A DNA stretch of 64,000 nucleotides from an uncultured Flavobacteriales bacterium (GCA_938084585.1 CALKFF010000003.1:1-64000); one strand, 5' to 3'; counted from the first letter of the stretch, positions 53,332 through 61,041 are shown. Numbers and translations: made by a program. Notes: generated by a model from the sequence alone, not told the origin.

Positions 53332-54187
53332 CGTCAAATGTGTGGTCATGTTCCACGAGAACCAACTCACGTTTCCGTGGTCCCCGACGGATCAGGACCC
53401 CCACCTGGGCCGAGACTTGGCGTACAGCTACATCAACGTGTCGAGTGCGCTTGCCGCAGACCAGGTTTGGTTCAATTCCGCCCACCACCGCGACGTGTTT
53501 TTGGAGGCCGTCGACCTCTGGATGGCCAAGATGCCCAAGCCGAGGCTGCATCAACCGGCGGCGCGCATCGCGGCCCGAAGTCATGTGGTGCGGCTTGGGT
53601 TGGACTTTGAAGGGTGGGACGCCCTGAAGCCCAACGCCGCCACCATCTGGAAAGACTGCCAAGTGCCAGTGCTTCTGTGGAACCAAAGGTGGTCGTGGGA
53701 CAAAGGCACAGACGCCTGGATGGATCTCGTTCACGGCATTTTGGAACAGGGCATTCCAGCCGAGTTTGTGGTGCTGGGAGAATCCAAGGGGAGGCTCCCC
53801 GACGGCTGGGAGGCGATGCGCGACAAAATGGGGGCACGTTGCCTTCAGTGGGGATACGCCGACTCCAAGTCCGACTACGTTCAATGGTTGTGGCGCAGCA
53901 CAGCGGCTCCCTTGGCGCCGAAGCAGGAATACTTTGGGTTGGCCATGGTGGAAGCCATGCGGTGCGAAGTGATGCCGTGGGTGCCGGAATCGCACGCCTA
54001 CACAGAGACCATGCCTAAGGGGCACCGATTCATGCCACAGAACACCTGGCTCGACGGCCTTCGTGATCAAGTGTGGAAAACCTGGCCTATGTCCCCTGCC
54101 GCGTACCGACGGAAGGCCGATTCCTACGCTTGGGACAACGTCATCCCCGACCTGGATCTGCTCCTTGGACAGGCTGTGTCTTCCTGA
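53060..54187 (+). CDS. tRNA-queuosine alpha-mannosyltransferase-like glycosyltransferase (GTDC1/DUF3524)
   Basis: 375 residues. GT-B enzyme; its N-domain matches the GTDC1/DUF3524 family (QTMAN), which adds mannose to queuosine in tRNA-Asp of animals: LLLDPFHGGSHAAWSQG, LFTLPANHWKWRMQGAA, VVMFHENQLTFPW, QVWFNSAHHRDVFLEAV. C-domain: VPVLLWNQRWSWDKGTDA, FVVLGESKGRLPDGWEAM, and a final VEAMRCEVMPWVP in the donor site. Start ATG 53060 matches the family. The bacterial role may be the same tRNA modification; no queuosine genes are in this window. Confidence 0.85.
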   Translation: MNDSTHILLLDPFHGGSHAAWSQGVRKGLTRLGHRVELFTLPANHWKWRMQGAAAIWANQLQDAPRPDVLLTTDMCDLAQLKGLLPASWHDVKCVVMFHENQLTFPWSPTDQDPHLGRDLAYSYINVSSALAADQVWFNSAHHRDVFLEAVDLWMAKMPKPRLHQPAARIAARSHVVRLGLDFEGWDALKPNAATIWKDCQVPVLLWNQRWSWDKGTDAWMDLVHGILEQGIPAEFVVLGESKGRLPDGWEAMRDKMGARCLQWGYADSKSDYVQWLWRSTAAPLAPKQEYFGLAMVEAMRCEVMPWVPESHAYTETMPKGHRFMPQNTWLDGLRDQVWKTWPMSPAAYRRKADSYAWDNVIPDLDLLLGQAVSS

Positions 54188-54194
54188 ACAGCAT

Positions 54195-54635
54195 TCAGGA
54201 CCACACCAACCCCATGGCCGACATGGCCTGGGCCAACTCCTTCGGCGCCCGTTTGGGCCTGCCTGACCTTCCGTCCACAAAAACCAAAACCACCCTGCCC
54301 ACCACCAGAAGATCTTCCCCCCGTCTCACTTCACAATGGAGCTCCAGTTTGGATGTGGGCGGCTGGGTGATGTGCGAGTGCACTTCCAGCAGCTCGTCGT
54401 AACGTGCAGGCAGCTTGTACGTCAGATCCAATTGAACCACTGGCAACAACGTCCCTTCCTGTTCCATTTGGGCGTACACAAATCCCGCGTCGCGCAGCAT
54501 TTCCACGCGAGCCGCTTCCAAGTAGGCCGCGTACGTCCCATGGTACACCATGTCCATCCTGTCTGTGTCTGCGTACCTCACACGCACATCGTGCACGTGC
54601 ACCTTGCCTCCGTCGGTGGCCTGAAAATGTCCCAT
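54195..54635 (-). CDS. Acyl-CoA thioesterase, YbgC/4-hydroxybenzoyl-CoA type hotdog protein
   Basis: 146 residues from MGHFQATDGG. Hotdog fold with the active-site signature VRYADTDRMDMVYHGTYAAYLEAARVEMLRD (Asp and the following hydrophobic helix), then VVQLDLTYKLPARYDELLEVHSHI and VVGRVVLVFVD. Small thioesterases of this type hydrolyse short acyl-CoA; YbgC works with the Tol-Pal system. Start 54635 chosen over the longer track version, whose first 31 residues have no similarity and whose DNA is AT-rich non-coding-like; a CATCTTGC box sits four bases upstream. Confidence 0.85.
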   Translation of the reverse strand: MGHFQATDGGKVHVHDVRVRYADTDRMDMVYHGTYAAYLEAARVEMLRDAGFVYAQMEQEGTLLPVVQLDLTYKLPARYDELLEVHSHITQPPTSKLELHCEVRRGEDLLVVGRVVLVFVDGRSGRPKRAPKELAQAMSAMGLVWS

Positions 54636-54859
54636 GGGTGCAAGATGCAAAGCGGGAACGGACTCAGCATTTTTCACAACATAAATTTTATGGTTGCTTT
54701 GGATTTTCACCCTGTTAGAATTCGTCAAAAATCAAGGCCTGTGAATTTTTTTTTTGAGGAGATTTATCCCAAAATTCGCCTTCTCGGTTGTGGATGAAAA
54801 ACACCTCTTTTTAGGGGTGTTTGAAGACCAACCGGTTGAACCTTTTTCATCCTCTCTGC
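54636..54859 (+). promoter_or_regulatory. AT-rich divergent leader between thioesterase and dnaA
   Basis: The most AT-rich segment of the window (about 220 bases), with long A/T runs near 54670-54760. Contains two imperfect DnaA-box-like sites, TTATCCCAA at about 54765 and TCATCCACA (minus strand, 54789-54797), and the hairpin below. It may hold dnaA promoters and DnaA sites; a replication origin cannot be claimed from this. Confidence 0.4.
54800..54821 (+). promoter_or_regulatory. RNA hairpin in the dnaA leader
   Basis: AACACCTC, six-base T-rich loop, GGGGTGTT: eight base pairs with one G-U pair, 38 bases before the dnaA start and not followed by a U-tract. Confidence 0.45.
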
Positions 54860-56296
54860 ATGAACCAAGACCACGCCAGCGTTTGGGCCCAGTGCCTGAC
54901 TGTCATCAAGGACAACATCAACGATCAGGCGTTCAAGACTTGGTTTGCCCCCATCAAGCCGGTGAAGCTCGATGGCAATGTGCTCACGATTCAAGTCCCC
55001 TCCCAGTTTTTCTACGAGTGGCTTGAGGAGCACTACGTCTCTTTGTTGCGCAAGACTGTGCGCAAAGAGCTCGGCGCGGACGCTCGTTTGGAATACAGCA
55101 TCATCATGGAGCACGCCCGCCAAGGGGTCTCCAGCAGTCCCTACACGGTCAATGTTCCCACCACCGAAGTGCGCGCCACTCGGAACGCGGAAGTGTCCAT
55201 GCCGATTGTGGGAGAGCCCGCCCCCATCAAGAATCCTTTTGTGATTCCAGGATTGCGCAAGTTGAACATCGACTCCAACCTGAATCCCAACTACGCATTC
55301 GACAGCTTCATCGAAGGTGAGTGCAACCGTCTTGCACGCAGCGCAGGTTTTGCCGTGGCCAACAAGCCTGGCGGAACGGCCTTCAACCCCCTCCTCATTT
55401 ACGGAGGTGTTGGCTTGGGCAAAACGCACCTCGCCCACGCCATAGGACTGGAGATCAAGAACCAACAGCCGGACAAGACCGTGCTGTATGTGAGTTCTGA
55501 GCGCTTCACCCACCAATTCATCGACGCCGTCCGCAACAACACCGTCAACGACTTCAGCCACTTCTACCAAATGATGGACGTGCTGATCATCGACGATGTG
55601 CAGTTCTTCAGCGGCAAGGAAAAGACCCAAGACGTCTTCTTCCACATCTTCAACCACCTGCACCAAACGGGCAAGCAAATTGTCCTGACATCGGACAAAG
55701 CGCCTGTGGAGATGCAGGGCATGGAGCAACGCCTGTTGTCACGCTTCAAGTGGGGATTGAGTGCAGACCTCCAGGTGCCTTCGTTGGAAACCCGGATGGC
55801 CATCTTGGAAAAGAAGATGTACGCCGACGGCATTGAGCTTCCACGGGAAGTCATCGAGTACCTGGCGTACAGCATCACGACCAACGTGCGTGAGTTGGAG
55901 GGCGCCCTCATTTCTTTGGTGGCCCAAGCCAGCTTGAACCGCAAGGCCATCACCCTGGATTTGGCGAAGCACATGATTGACAAGTTTGTCAAGAACACCG
56001 CACGGGAAGTCAGCATTGACTACATCCAGAAAGTGGTGTGCGACTACTTCGACTTGCCCATCGAGTTGCTTAAGAGCAAGACCCGCAAGCGCGAAATTGT
56101 CCAGGCCCGCCAGATTTCGATGTACTTCGCAAAGAAGATGACCAAATCGTCGTTGGCCAACATCGGATTGCACTGTGGAGGCAAGGACCACGCCACCGTG
56201 TTGCATGCGTGCCGGACGGTCAACAACCTGAGCGAAACCGACAAGCACTTCCGGAAGTACTTGGAAGACCTCGAAAAGAAACTGGCCATCCACTGA
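54860..56296 (+). CDS. dnaA: Chromosomal replication initiator DnaA
   Basis: 478 residues from ATG 54860. Domain I (SVWAQCLTVIKDNINDQAFKTWFAPI), linker (about 95-150), AAA+ ATPase: YGGVGLGKTHLAHAIG (Walker A, near residue 185), DVLIIDDVQFFSGKEKTQDVFF (Walker B), LTSDKAPVEMQGMEQRLLSRFKWG (sensor and arginine finger), and domain IV DNA-binding (ALISLVAQASLNRK, SKTRKREIVQARQISMYFAKKMTKSSLANIG, GGKDHATVLHACRTV). Followed by a strong terminator. parAB lie 9-15 kb away, consistent with the origin region being near. Confidence 0.98.
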   Translation: MNQDHASVWAQCLTVIKDNINDQAFKTWFAPIKPVKLDGNVLTIQVPSQFFYEWLEEHYVSLLRKTVRKELGADARLEYSIIMEHARQGVSSSPYTVNVPTTEVRATRNAEVSMPIVGEPAPIKNPFVIPGLRKLNIDSNLNPNYAFDSFIEGECNRLARSAGFAVANKPGGTAFNPLLIYGGVGLGKTHLAHAIGLEIKNQQPDKTVLYVSSERFTHQFIDAVRNNTVNDFSHFYQMMDVLIIDDVQFFSGKEKTQDVFFHIFNHLHQTGKQIVLTSDKAPVEMQGMEQRLLSRFKWGLSADLQVPSLETRMAILEKKMYADGIELPREVIEYLAYSITTNVRELEGALISLVAQASLNRKAITLDLAKHMIDKFVKNTAREVSIDYIQKVVCDYFDLPIELLKSKTRKREIVQARQISMYFAKKMTKSSLANIGLHCGGKDHATVLHACRTVNNLSETDKHFRKYLEDLEKKLAIH

Positions 56297-56320
56297 TTGG
56301 TCAGGCGATTCACAATCGAC

Positions 56321-56350
56321 AAAGCCCCTGCAGTTGCGGGGGCTTTTTTT
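56321..56350 (+). terminator. Intrinsic terminator of dnaA
   Basis: AAAGCCCCTGC, short loop, GCGGGGGCTTT and TTTTT, 24 bases after the dnaA stop; eleven to twelve pairs with one G-U. Confidence 0.92.
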
Positions 56351-56366
56351 GTGCCATCTTGGACGC

Positions 56367-56831
56367 ATGAGCAAACACCCCATGAATGTCCTGGCCGTGT
56401 GTCTCGGCAACATTTGCCGGTCCCCCATGGCAGAAGGCCTCCTGCGACACCACATTCAACAGCGTGGGCTTCGCTGCAGAGTCGACTCAGCCGGCACCAG
56501 CGCTCACCACGCAGGCGAGCATCCCGACCGACGTGCGCAACAAGAAATGCGACGCCACGGCATCGACATCTCCAAGCAAACGTCCCGTCAGCTCGTGCGC
56601 AAAGACTTCGAACGCTTCGATTGGATTCTCGTGATGGACCGTTCCAACCTCGCCAACGCGCAGGAGCTTGCAGGACACAACGAGGGCCACTTGGCCAAAA
56701 TCAAACTGTTCGTGCCCGACGCCGAAGTCCCAGACCCCTACTACGGGGGCGCAGAAGGATTCAGCCAGGTTTACGACATGGTGGATGCCGCCGCTGAGCG
56801 ATGGGTGGCGACGTGGCAAAGCGACATTTGA
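56367..56831 (+). CDS. Low-molecular-weight protein tyrosine phosphatase
   Basis: 154 residues. P-loop near the N-terminus: VLAVCLGNICRSPMAEG, with the nucleophilic Cys of CLGNICRS. The general acid Asp lies in VPDPYYGGAEGF. Also SAGTSAHHAGEHPDRRAQ and DFERFDWILVMDRSN. Removes phosphate from protein tyrosines, for example on envelope polysaccharide kinases. Start ATG 56367 fits the nearby CATCTTGG box four bases upstream; the alternative ATG 56382 lacks it. Convergent with the GldI-like gene, three bases apart. Confidence 0.93.
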   Translation: MSKHPMNVLAVCLGNICRSPMAEGLLRHHIQQRGLRCRVDSAGTSAHHAGEHPDRRAQQEMRRHGIDISKQTSRQLVRKDFERFDWILVMDRSNLANAQELAGHNEGHLAKIKLFVPDAEVPDPYYGGAEGFSQVYDMVDAAAERWVATWQSDI

Positions 56832-56834
56832 TGC

Positions 56835-57815
56835 TCACCACACTGGCGAGACTTGAACGTCGAACCGCACAGGTGTGGCAGGCCTGACCCCCGCCGCGGG
56901 CACCCCCTTCCTTTGGAAGGCGTGTTCCGACGTCGTCCAGACCGTCAACACCTCTGCATCGGGATGAGACAACAACGCCTGTTCCAAGGCCGGCACCACC
57001 TGGTCCGGGGTGCCTCGCACCCACTCCATCGTGGACTCCATGCCTTGCCCTCCCTCCAAGATGGCTTGCGCGTCAATCGTGAGGATGTCCAACCGCAACG
57101 CGCGTTCTGAAGGCGTAGACAAGTCACAATCGATGCACTCCACCCACACAGGAAGCTCTGCCAGCCGTGCGGCGTCCGGAGCCGCTTCCTCCAAAAAAGC
57201 CTTCAACCACACTTCTTCTTCGAACGTCCCTTGCTGGACTTCGGCCAACCAAGACGCATCAAGGACTGGGCGCCGCTGGGTGAAATGAACCTCCAACGCT
57301 GTGAAGGGCGGAACTTCACCTGGAACGCCGGACGCCCCAAAAGCCGTTGTGGACGTGGTCCAAAACTGACCCTGACCGTGCCAAGGGGTGGATTTGGCCA
57401 CCTCATGGAAACACAACGGCAGCGCATCTTTCTCCACCAAGAAGTCTTCTTCCCCCGACGTCAACGTATCCCCTTCCAGGTTCTGGGCGACCCACGTCCA
57501 CTGCACGCGGTCGCCAGCCACAGGCGGTGCGGGGAACAGCCCTGGCCCTCCCTCGTCCAGGCTCAGCCACATGCCGCCCGGCAATCCCTCAGCTTCAGGT
57601 GCATGCGCGTGCGCTGCAGAATCCACGTCATGTCGCTCCTGCTCAAAGCGTGCTGCGTTGAATGCCCGGAGCCGGTTGCGCGTGGATTGGGCTCGCTCCT
57701 CGGCGTTGGGCATGTTGGGGGGCACAGCACGCGGTGGTTCGCAAGAGAGGAGCAGCATCCCCGCCAGCAAGAGCCAACCCAGGCCAGCGTGTTGTGACCC
57801 GAGGTCAACCTTCAT
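56835..57815 (-). CDS. GldI-like FKBP-type lipoprotein
   Basis: 326 residues. Lipobox LLLSC (Cys25). Contains an FKBP-like PPIase segment (PLCFHEVAKSTPWHGQGQFWTTSTTAFGASGVPGEVPPFTALEVHF) at about residues 130-180 and a second, diverged half. In Bacteroidetes, GldI is an FKBP-type lipoprotein of the gliding and type IX secretion set; the resemblance here is partial and most catalytic aromatic residues are not clear, so it may be a relative rather than GldI itself. Overlaps the nrnA stop by 11 bases, a neighbour pairing I believe recurs in flavobacteria. Confidence 0.6.
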   Translation of the reverse strand: MKVDLGSQHAGLGWLLLAGMLLLSCEPPRAVPPNMPNAEERAQSTRNRLRAFNAARFEQERHDVDSAAHAHAPEAEGLPGGMWLSLDEGGPGLFPAPPVAGDRVQWTWVAQNLEGDTLTSGEEDFLVEKDALPLCFHEVAKSTPWHGQGQFWTTSTTAFGASGVPGEVPPFTALEVHFTQRRPVLDASWLAEVQQGTFEEEVWLKAFLEEAAPDAARLAELPVWVECIDCDLSTPSERALRLDILTIDAQAILEGGQGMESTMEWVRGTPDQVVPALEQALLSHPDAEVLTVWTTSEHAFQRKGVPAAGVRPATPVRFDVQVSPVW

Positions 57816-58851
57816 TTTGGAGTTGCGAAGCGTACGTCGGGAGCAAACCGATCAACCGAGCCACGACGCTGTCAAGCGACTCCCCAGGGCAAGCCCCTCC
57901 TGCAGCATTGTGATGTCCGCCGCCGTTGAAATGGGTGGCCGCCACGTCTCTCACGCTGAACGTCCCAGTTGAACGAAGGCTCATTTTCACCCGGTCCACA
58001 TCCTCCTTCACAAACACGGCGAAGCGAATGCCTTCGATGCTCAGCGCACGGTTGACCAGGCCCTCCGTGTCGCCTTTTTGGGCGTTGAATCGCTCGAGTT
58101 CCTCCAAGCTCAGGCTCACAATGGCGCTGTTGTATTCCGGGAAGACTTGGAGCTTTTGGCCCAGCGCGTAGGACGTCAAGCGGATTTGGTCGAGGCGGCA
58201 CGCGTCGTAGATCAAGCTGTGAACCTTGCTGTGATCCATGCCTGTCCCCAACAAATGCGCGGCCATGGCGTGGGTTCGGGGGGTGACTGAAGGAAACCGG
58301 AAACTCCCCGTGTCCGTGATGAGTCCACAGTAGAGGCAAGAGGCCATGTCCGCGTGAATGTCGTCGGCCATGCCCCACGCCAACACCAGGCGGTAAATCA
58401 ACTCTGCCGTGCTGCCAGTCGACGGGTCAGACAACAGCAAATCCGCGAAATCTTCCGGTTGTTGGTGGTGGTCGATGACGACCACAAACGTGTCCGCCTG
58501 GGACGCCGCTGTCGCCACGGCAGACCCAAGCCCCCCTGCGCGAGAGGGCGCGTTGTAATCCAAGCAAAACACCACATCCGCCCCGAGCAGAGCTGTGTCG
58601 CATCCTTCCGGATCTGCGTCGTGGAAGCGCACGCCGTCTTGGCCAGGCAACCACGTCAAGAAATCAGGGTAGCCATCAGGCATGACCACTTGAGACGACA
58701 CGTTCAAGCACGAAAGAAGGTGTTGCAGCGCCAAGGAGGAGCCAATGGCGTCTCCGTCCGGCGAGCGATGCGCGGTGACGATCACCTGCTTGGCCCGTTG
58801 GACCCTTCCCTTCAGCTCCGACACCGATTCCTGCTTGAACACATCTTCCAT
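57805..58851 (-). CDS. nrnA: DHH-family oligoribonuclease/pAp phosphatase NrnA
   Basis: 348 residues from ATG 58851. DHH motifs in order: TAHRSPDGDAIGSSLAL (I), VFCLDYNAPSR (II), VVIDHHQQPEDF (III, DHH), CLYCGLITDTGSFRF (IV), then DHHA1 with FNGGGHHNAAGGACPG. NrnA degrades 2-5 nt RNA and pAp. The track's upstream extension (75 residues) covers the divergent DUF6702 gene and is not real. The -7 box TATCTTTC is four bases before the start and shares its TA with the divergent promoter. Confidence 0.95.
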   Translation of the reverse strand: MEDVFKQESVSELKGRVQRAKQVIVTAHRSPDGDAIGSSLALQHLLSCLNVSSQVVMPDGYPDFLTWLPGQDGVRFHDADPEGCDTALLGADVVFCLDYNAPSRAGGLGSAVATAASQADTFVVVIDHHQQPEDFADLLLSDPSTGSTAELIYRLVLAWGMADDIHADMASCLYCGLITDTGSFRFPSVTPRTHAMAAHLLGTGMDHSKVHSLIYDACRLDQIRLTSYALGQKLQVFPEYNSAIVSLSLEELERFNAQKGDTEGLVNRALSIEGIRFAVFVKEDVDRVKMSLRSTGTFSVRDVAATHFNGGGHHNAAGGACPGESLDSVVARLIGLLPTYASQLQNEG

Positions 58852-58855
58852 GGTT

Positions 58856-58869
58856 GAAAGATACATTTG
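58856..58869. promoter_or_regulatory. Bidirectional promoter core of nrnA and DUF6702
   Basis: GAAAGATACATTTG: plus strand TACATTTG (58862-58869), minus strand TATCTTTC (58856-58863), sharing the TA at 58862-58863. Each box is followed by four bases and then ATGG. A near-symmetric head-to-head arrangement; no -33 TTG seen. Confidence 0.5.
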
Positions 58870-58873
58870 CAAC

Positions 58874-59464
58874 ATGGGTGCGCAGGAGACCGGTTTTGTC
58901 AAACGATTCACAACGTCACGTCGGTGGATTGGGCTTTGCTGTGGGGTTTTGGCCTTGTTGGCTGCGGTCCCGGCCCACGACTTCCACTTTTCGCGGACCG
59001 ACGTGCATTGGAACCCGGAGACCTCCACCTGCCAAGCCACCGCGCGCGTGTTCACCGACGACCTTGAATTGGCCATCCGGCATCACGCTGGTCTGGGCGA
59101 AACCCACGCCATTTGGCTGGGTGATGACCAAGAGTGGCCAGGCGCCGACAGCGCCATCGCCGTTTGGCTCGGGCAACACTTCAACCTTCGGGTGGACGGC
59201 ACGCCCGTGGCGCTGACTTGGGTGGGCAAAGAAGTGGAGTTGGACGTGTCGTACCTCTACCTCGAATCCCAACCGCTCAACCTCACAGGTGTGGAACCGT
59301 GGCATGCCAAGAACACCATGCTCTTTGCGGAGTTCGACGACCAAGTGAACGAAGTGCACCTCCACGCGTTTGACTCTCTGGGAATGGGGCAAGAAAAGCG
59401 GGAAATGCTCAGCCGAGACATGCCCGCCTTCACGTGGAAACCCAACCTTGAACGCGATGGGTGA
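58874..59464 (+). CDS. DUF6702 exported protein
   Basis: 196 residues from ATG 58874. Signal peptide (RRWIGLCCGVLALLAAVPA, cleaved near residue 33), then HDFHFSRTDVHWNPETSTCQATARVFTDDLELAI, GQHFNLRVDGTPVALTWVGKEVELDVSYLYLES and NTMLFAEFDDQVNEVHLH. The VHDFHxSxTxIxYN opening is the mark of DUF6702, a Bacteroidetes family of beta-rich exported proteins without assigned function. The gene overlaps nth by eight bases. Confidence 0.78.
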   Translation: MGAQETGFVKRFTTSRRWIGLCCGVLALLAAVPAHDFHFSRTDVHWNPETSTCQATARVFTDDLELAIRHHAGLGETHAIWLGDDQEWPGADSAIAVWLGQHFNLRVDGTPVALTWVGKEVELDVSYLYLESQPLNLTGVEPWHAKNTMLFAEFDDQVNEVHLHAFDSLGMGQEKREMLSRDMPAFTWKPNLERDG

Positions 59465-60137
59465 ATTGACCACCAAATCCGACAAGGTTCGCTGGCTTGT
59501 CGAAGAACTCGAGCGGCTTTATCCGGAGACGCCTGTGCCATTGGATCACACCGACCCTTACACGTTGTTGGTGGCGGTGTTGTTGTCCGCGCAATGCACC
59601 GACGAGCGCGTGAACAAGGTGACGCCTGCGCTTTTTGAATTGGCCGACAACCCTGCAGACATGATGAAGCAGGAGGTGGCCGACATCAAGGCCATCATTC
59701 GGCCCTGCGGGTTGTCCCCGAGAAAGAGCGCGGCAATTTCAGAATTGAGCCGAATCTTGGTGGAGGAGCATGGCGGAGAAGTGCCGGCAGACTTTGAAGC
59801 GCTGGAGGCCCTCCCAGGGGTGGGCCACAAAACCGCTGGGGTGGTGATGAGTCAGGCGTTTGGCATTCCTGCTTTCCCCGTCGACACCCACATTCACCGC
59901 TTGATGCACCGATGGAACCTGTCCAACGGGAAATCGGTGGAGCAAACGGAGCGTGACGCCAAGCGCTTGTTCCCAAAGGAGAAGTGGAACAAACTTCACC
60001 TGCAGATCATCTTCTACGGTCGTGAGTGCAGCCCTGCCCGAGGATGGAATCTGGAGACCGACCACATCTCCGCGCGCATCGGGCGTCGAAGCCTTTGGAA
60101 AGGCATGACCCTTCCCGGCAGCACCCCAACTTCTTGA
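59457..60137 (+). CDS. nth: Endonuclease III homologue lacking the iron-sulphur cysteines
   Basis: 226 residues from ATG 59457. HhH-GPD DNA glycosylase/AP lyase that removes oxidised pyrimidines: VLLSAQCTDERVNKVTP, GLSPRKSAAI, HhH with catalytic Lys LPGVGHKTAGVVMSQAF, catalytic Asp in FPVDTHIHRLMHRW. The C-terminal part where C-X6-C-X2-C-X5-C binds [4Fe-4S] reads FYGRECSPARGWNLETDHISARIGRR with one Cys only, so no cluster can form. The catalytic core is intact. Ends before a bidirectional terminator. Confidence 0.93.
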   Translation: MGELTTKSDKVRWLVEELERLYPETPVPLDHTDPYTLLVAVLLSAQCTDERVNKVTPALFELADNPADMMKQEVADIKAIIRPCGLSPRKSAAISELSRILVEEHGGEVPADFEALEALPGVGHKTAGVVMSQAFGIPAFPVDTHIHRLMHRWNLSNGKSVEQTERDAKRLFPKEKWNKLHLQIIFYGRECSPARGWNLETDHISARIGRRSLWKGMTLPGSTPTS

Positions 60138-60141
60138 CACA

Positions 60142-60169
60142 AAAAAGGACGCCATCAAGCGTCCTTTTT
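60142..60169. terminator. Bidirectional terminator between nth and fabI
   Basis: Perfect 11-bp stem AAAAAGGACGC/GCGTCCTTTTT with a six-base loop, T-run on both strands. Confidence 0.93.
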
Positions 60170-60188
60170 CAATGGAGGAGCAAGTGGC

Positions 60189-61013
60189 TCAACCTTCCTC
60201 AGGTCCGAACTTGGAGATGACTTCCATGGACACCCCTGTGTTGGAGAAACCGCCGTCGTGGAAGAGGTTCTGCATGGTCACGTAGCGGGTAAGGTCGCTG
60301 AACAAGGTGATGCAGTATTCCGCGCACGATTGGGCGTCCGCGTTGCCCAGGGGCGACATGGCCTCGCTGTAGCTGATGAACTCGTCAAAGCCCTTCACGC
60401 CGCTGCCCGCGGTCGTCACGGTGGGCGATTGGCTCACGGTGTTCACGCGGATTTTCTTGGCCACCCCGTAGTGGTATCCAAAGCTCCGGGTGATGCTCTC
60501 CAACAACGACTTCGCGTCCGCCATGTCTCCGTAATCTGGGAAGATGCGCTGCGCGGCGATGTAAGACAACGCCACGACGCTTCCCCACTCGTTGAGTGCG
60601 TCGAGCTTCTTGGCGGTGGCCAAGGTCTTGTGCAGGCTGATGGCGCTCACATCCAAGGTGGTTTGGAGGAACTTGTAGTTGATGTCGGTGTAGTGCTTGC
60701 CTTTGCGCACGTTGGGGCTCATGCCGATGCTGTGCAAGACGAAATCCACTTTGCCGCCGAAGTGCTCCATGGCCCCTTCAAACAACTTCTGCAAGTCTTC
60801 TTCACTTGTGGCGTCGGCGGGAATGACCGGAGCGTCGCCACACAACTTGGCAAGGTTGTGGATTTCCCCCATGCGCATGGCCACGGGGGCATTGGTCAAC
60901 ACAATTTCAGCGCCCTGTGCGTGGGCTTCCAGCGCCACTTTCCAGGCGATGGACATGTCGTTGAGGGCTCCAAAAACGATGCCCTTTTTTCCTTTCAAAA
61001 GATCGTGCGCCAT
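60189..61013 (-). CDS. fabI: Enoyl-[acyl-carrier-protein] reductase
   Basis: 274 residues. NADH-dependent last step of fatty acid elongation. SDR-type: GIVFGALNDMSIAWKVA, ADATSEEDLQKLF, FVLHSIGMSP, ALSYIAAQRIFPDYGDMADAKSLLES with the Y-x6-K catalytic pair, and VNTVSQSPTVTTAGSGV. Target class of triclosan and diazaborines. Single gene with its own promoter and a shared terminator. Confidence 0.96.
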   Translation of the reverse strand: MAHDLLKGKKGIVFGALNDMSIAWKVALEAHAQGAEIVLTNAPVAMRMGEIHNLAKLCGDAPVIPADATSEEDLQKLFEGAMEHFGGKVDFVLHSIGMSPNVRKGKHYTDINYKFLQTTLDVSAISLHKTLATAKKLDALNEWGSVVALSYIAAQRIFPDYGDMADAKSLLESITRSFGYHYGVAKKIRVNTVSQSPTVTTAGSGVKGFDEFISYSEAMSPLGNADAQSCAEYCITLFSDLTRYVTMQNLFHDGGFSNTGVSMEVISKFGPEEG

Positions 61014-61041
61014 GGCTCGAATGAGTTGGTTGGTTTGGGGG

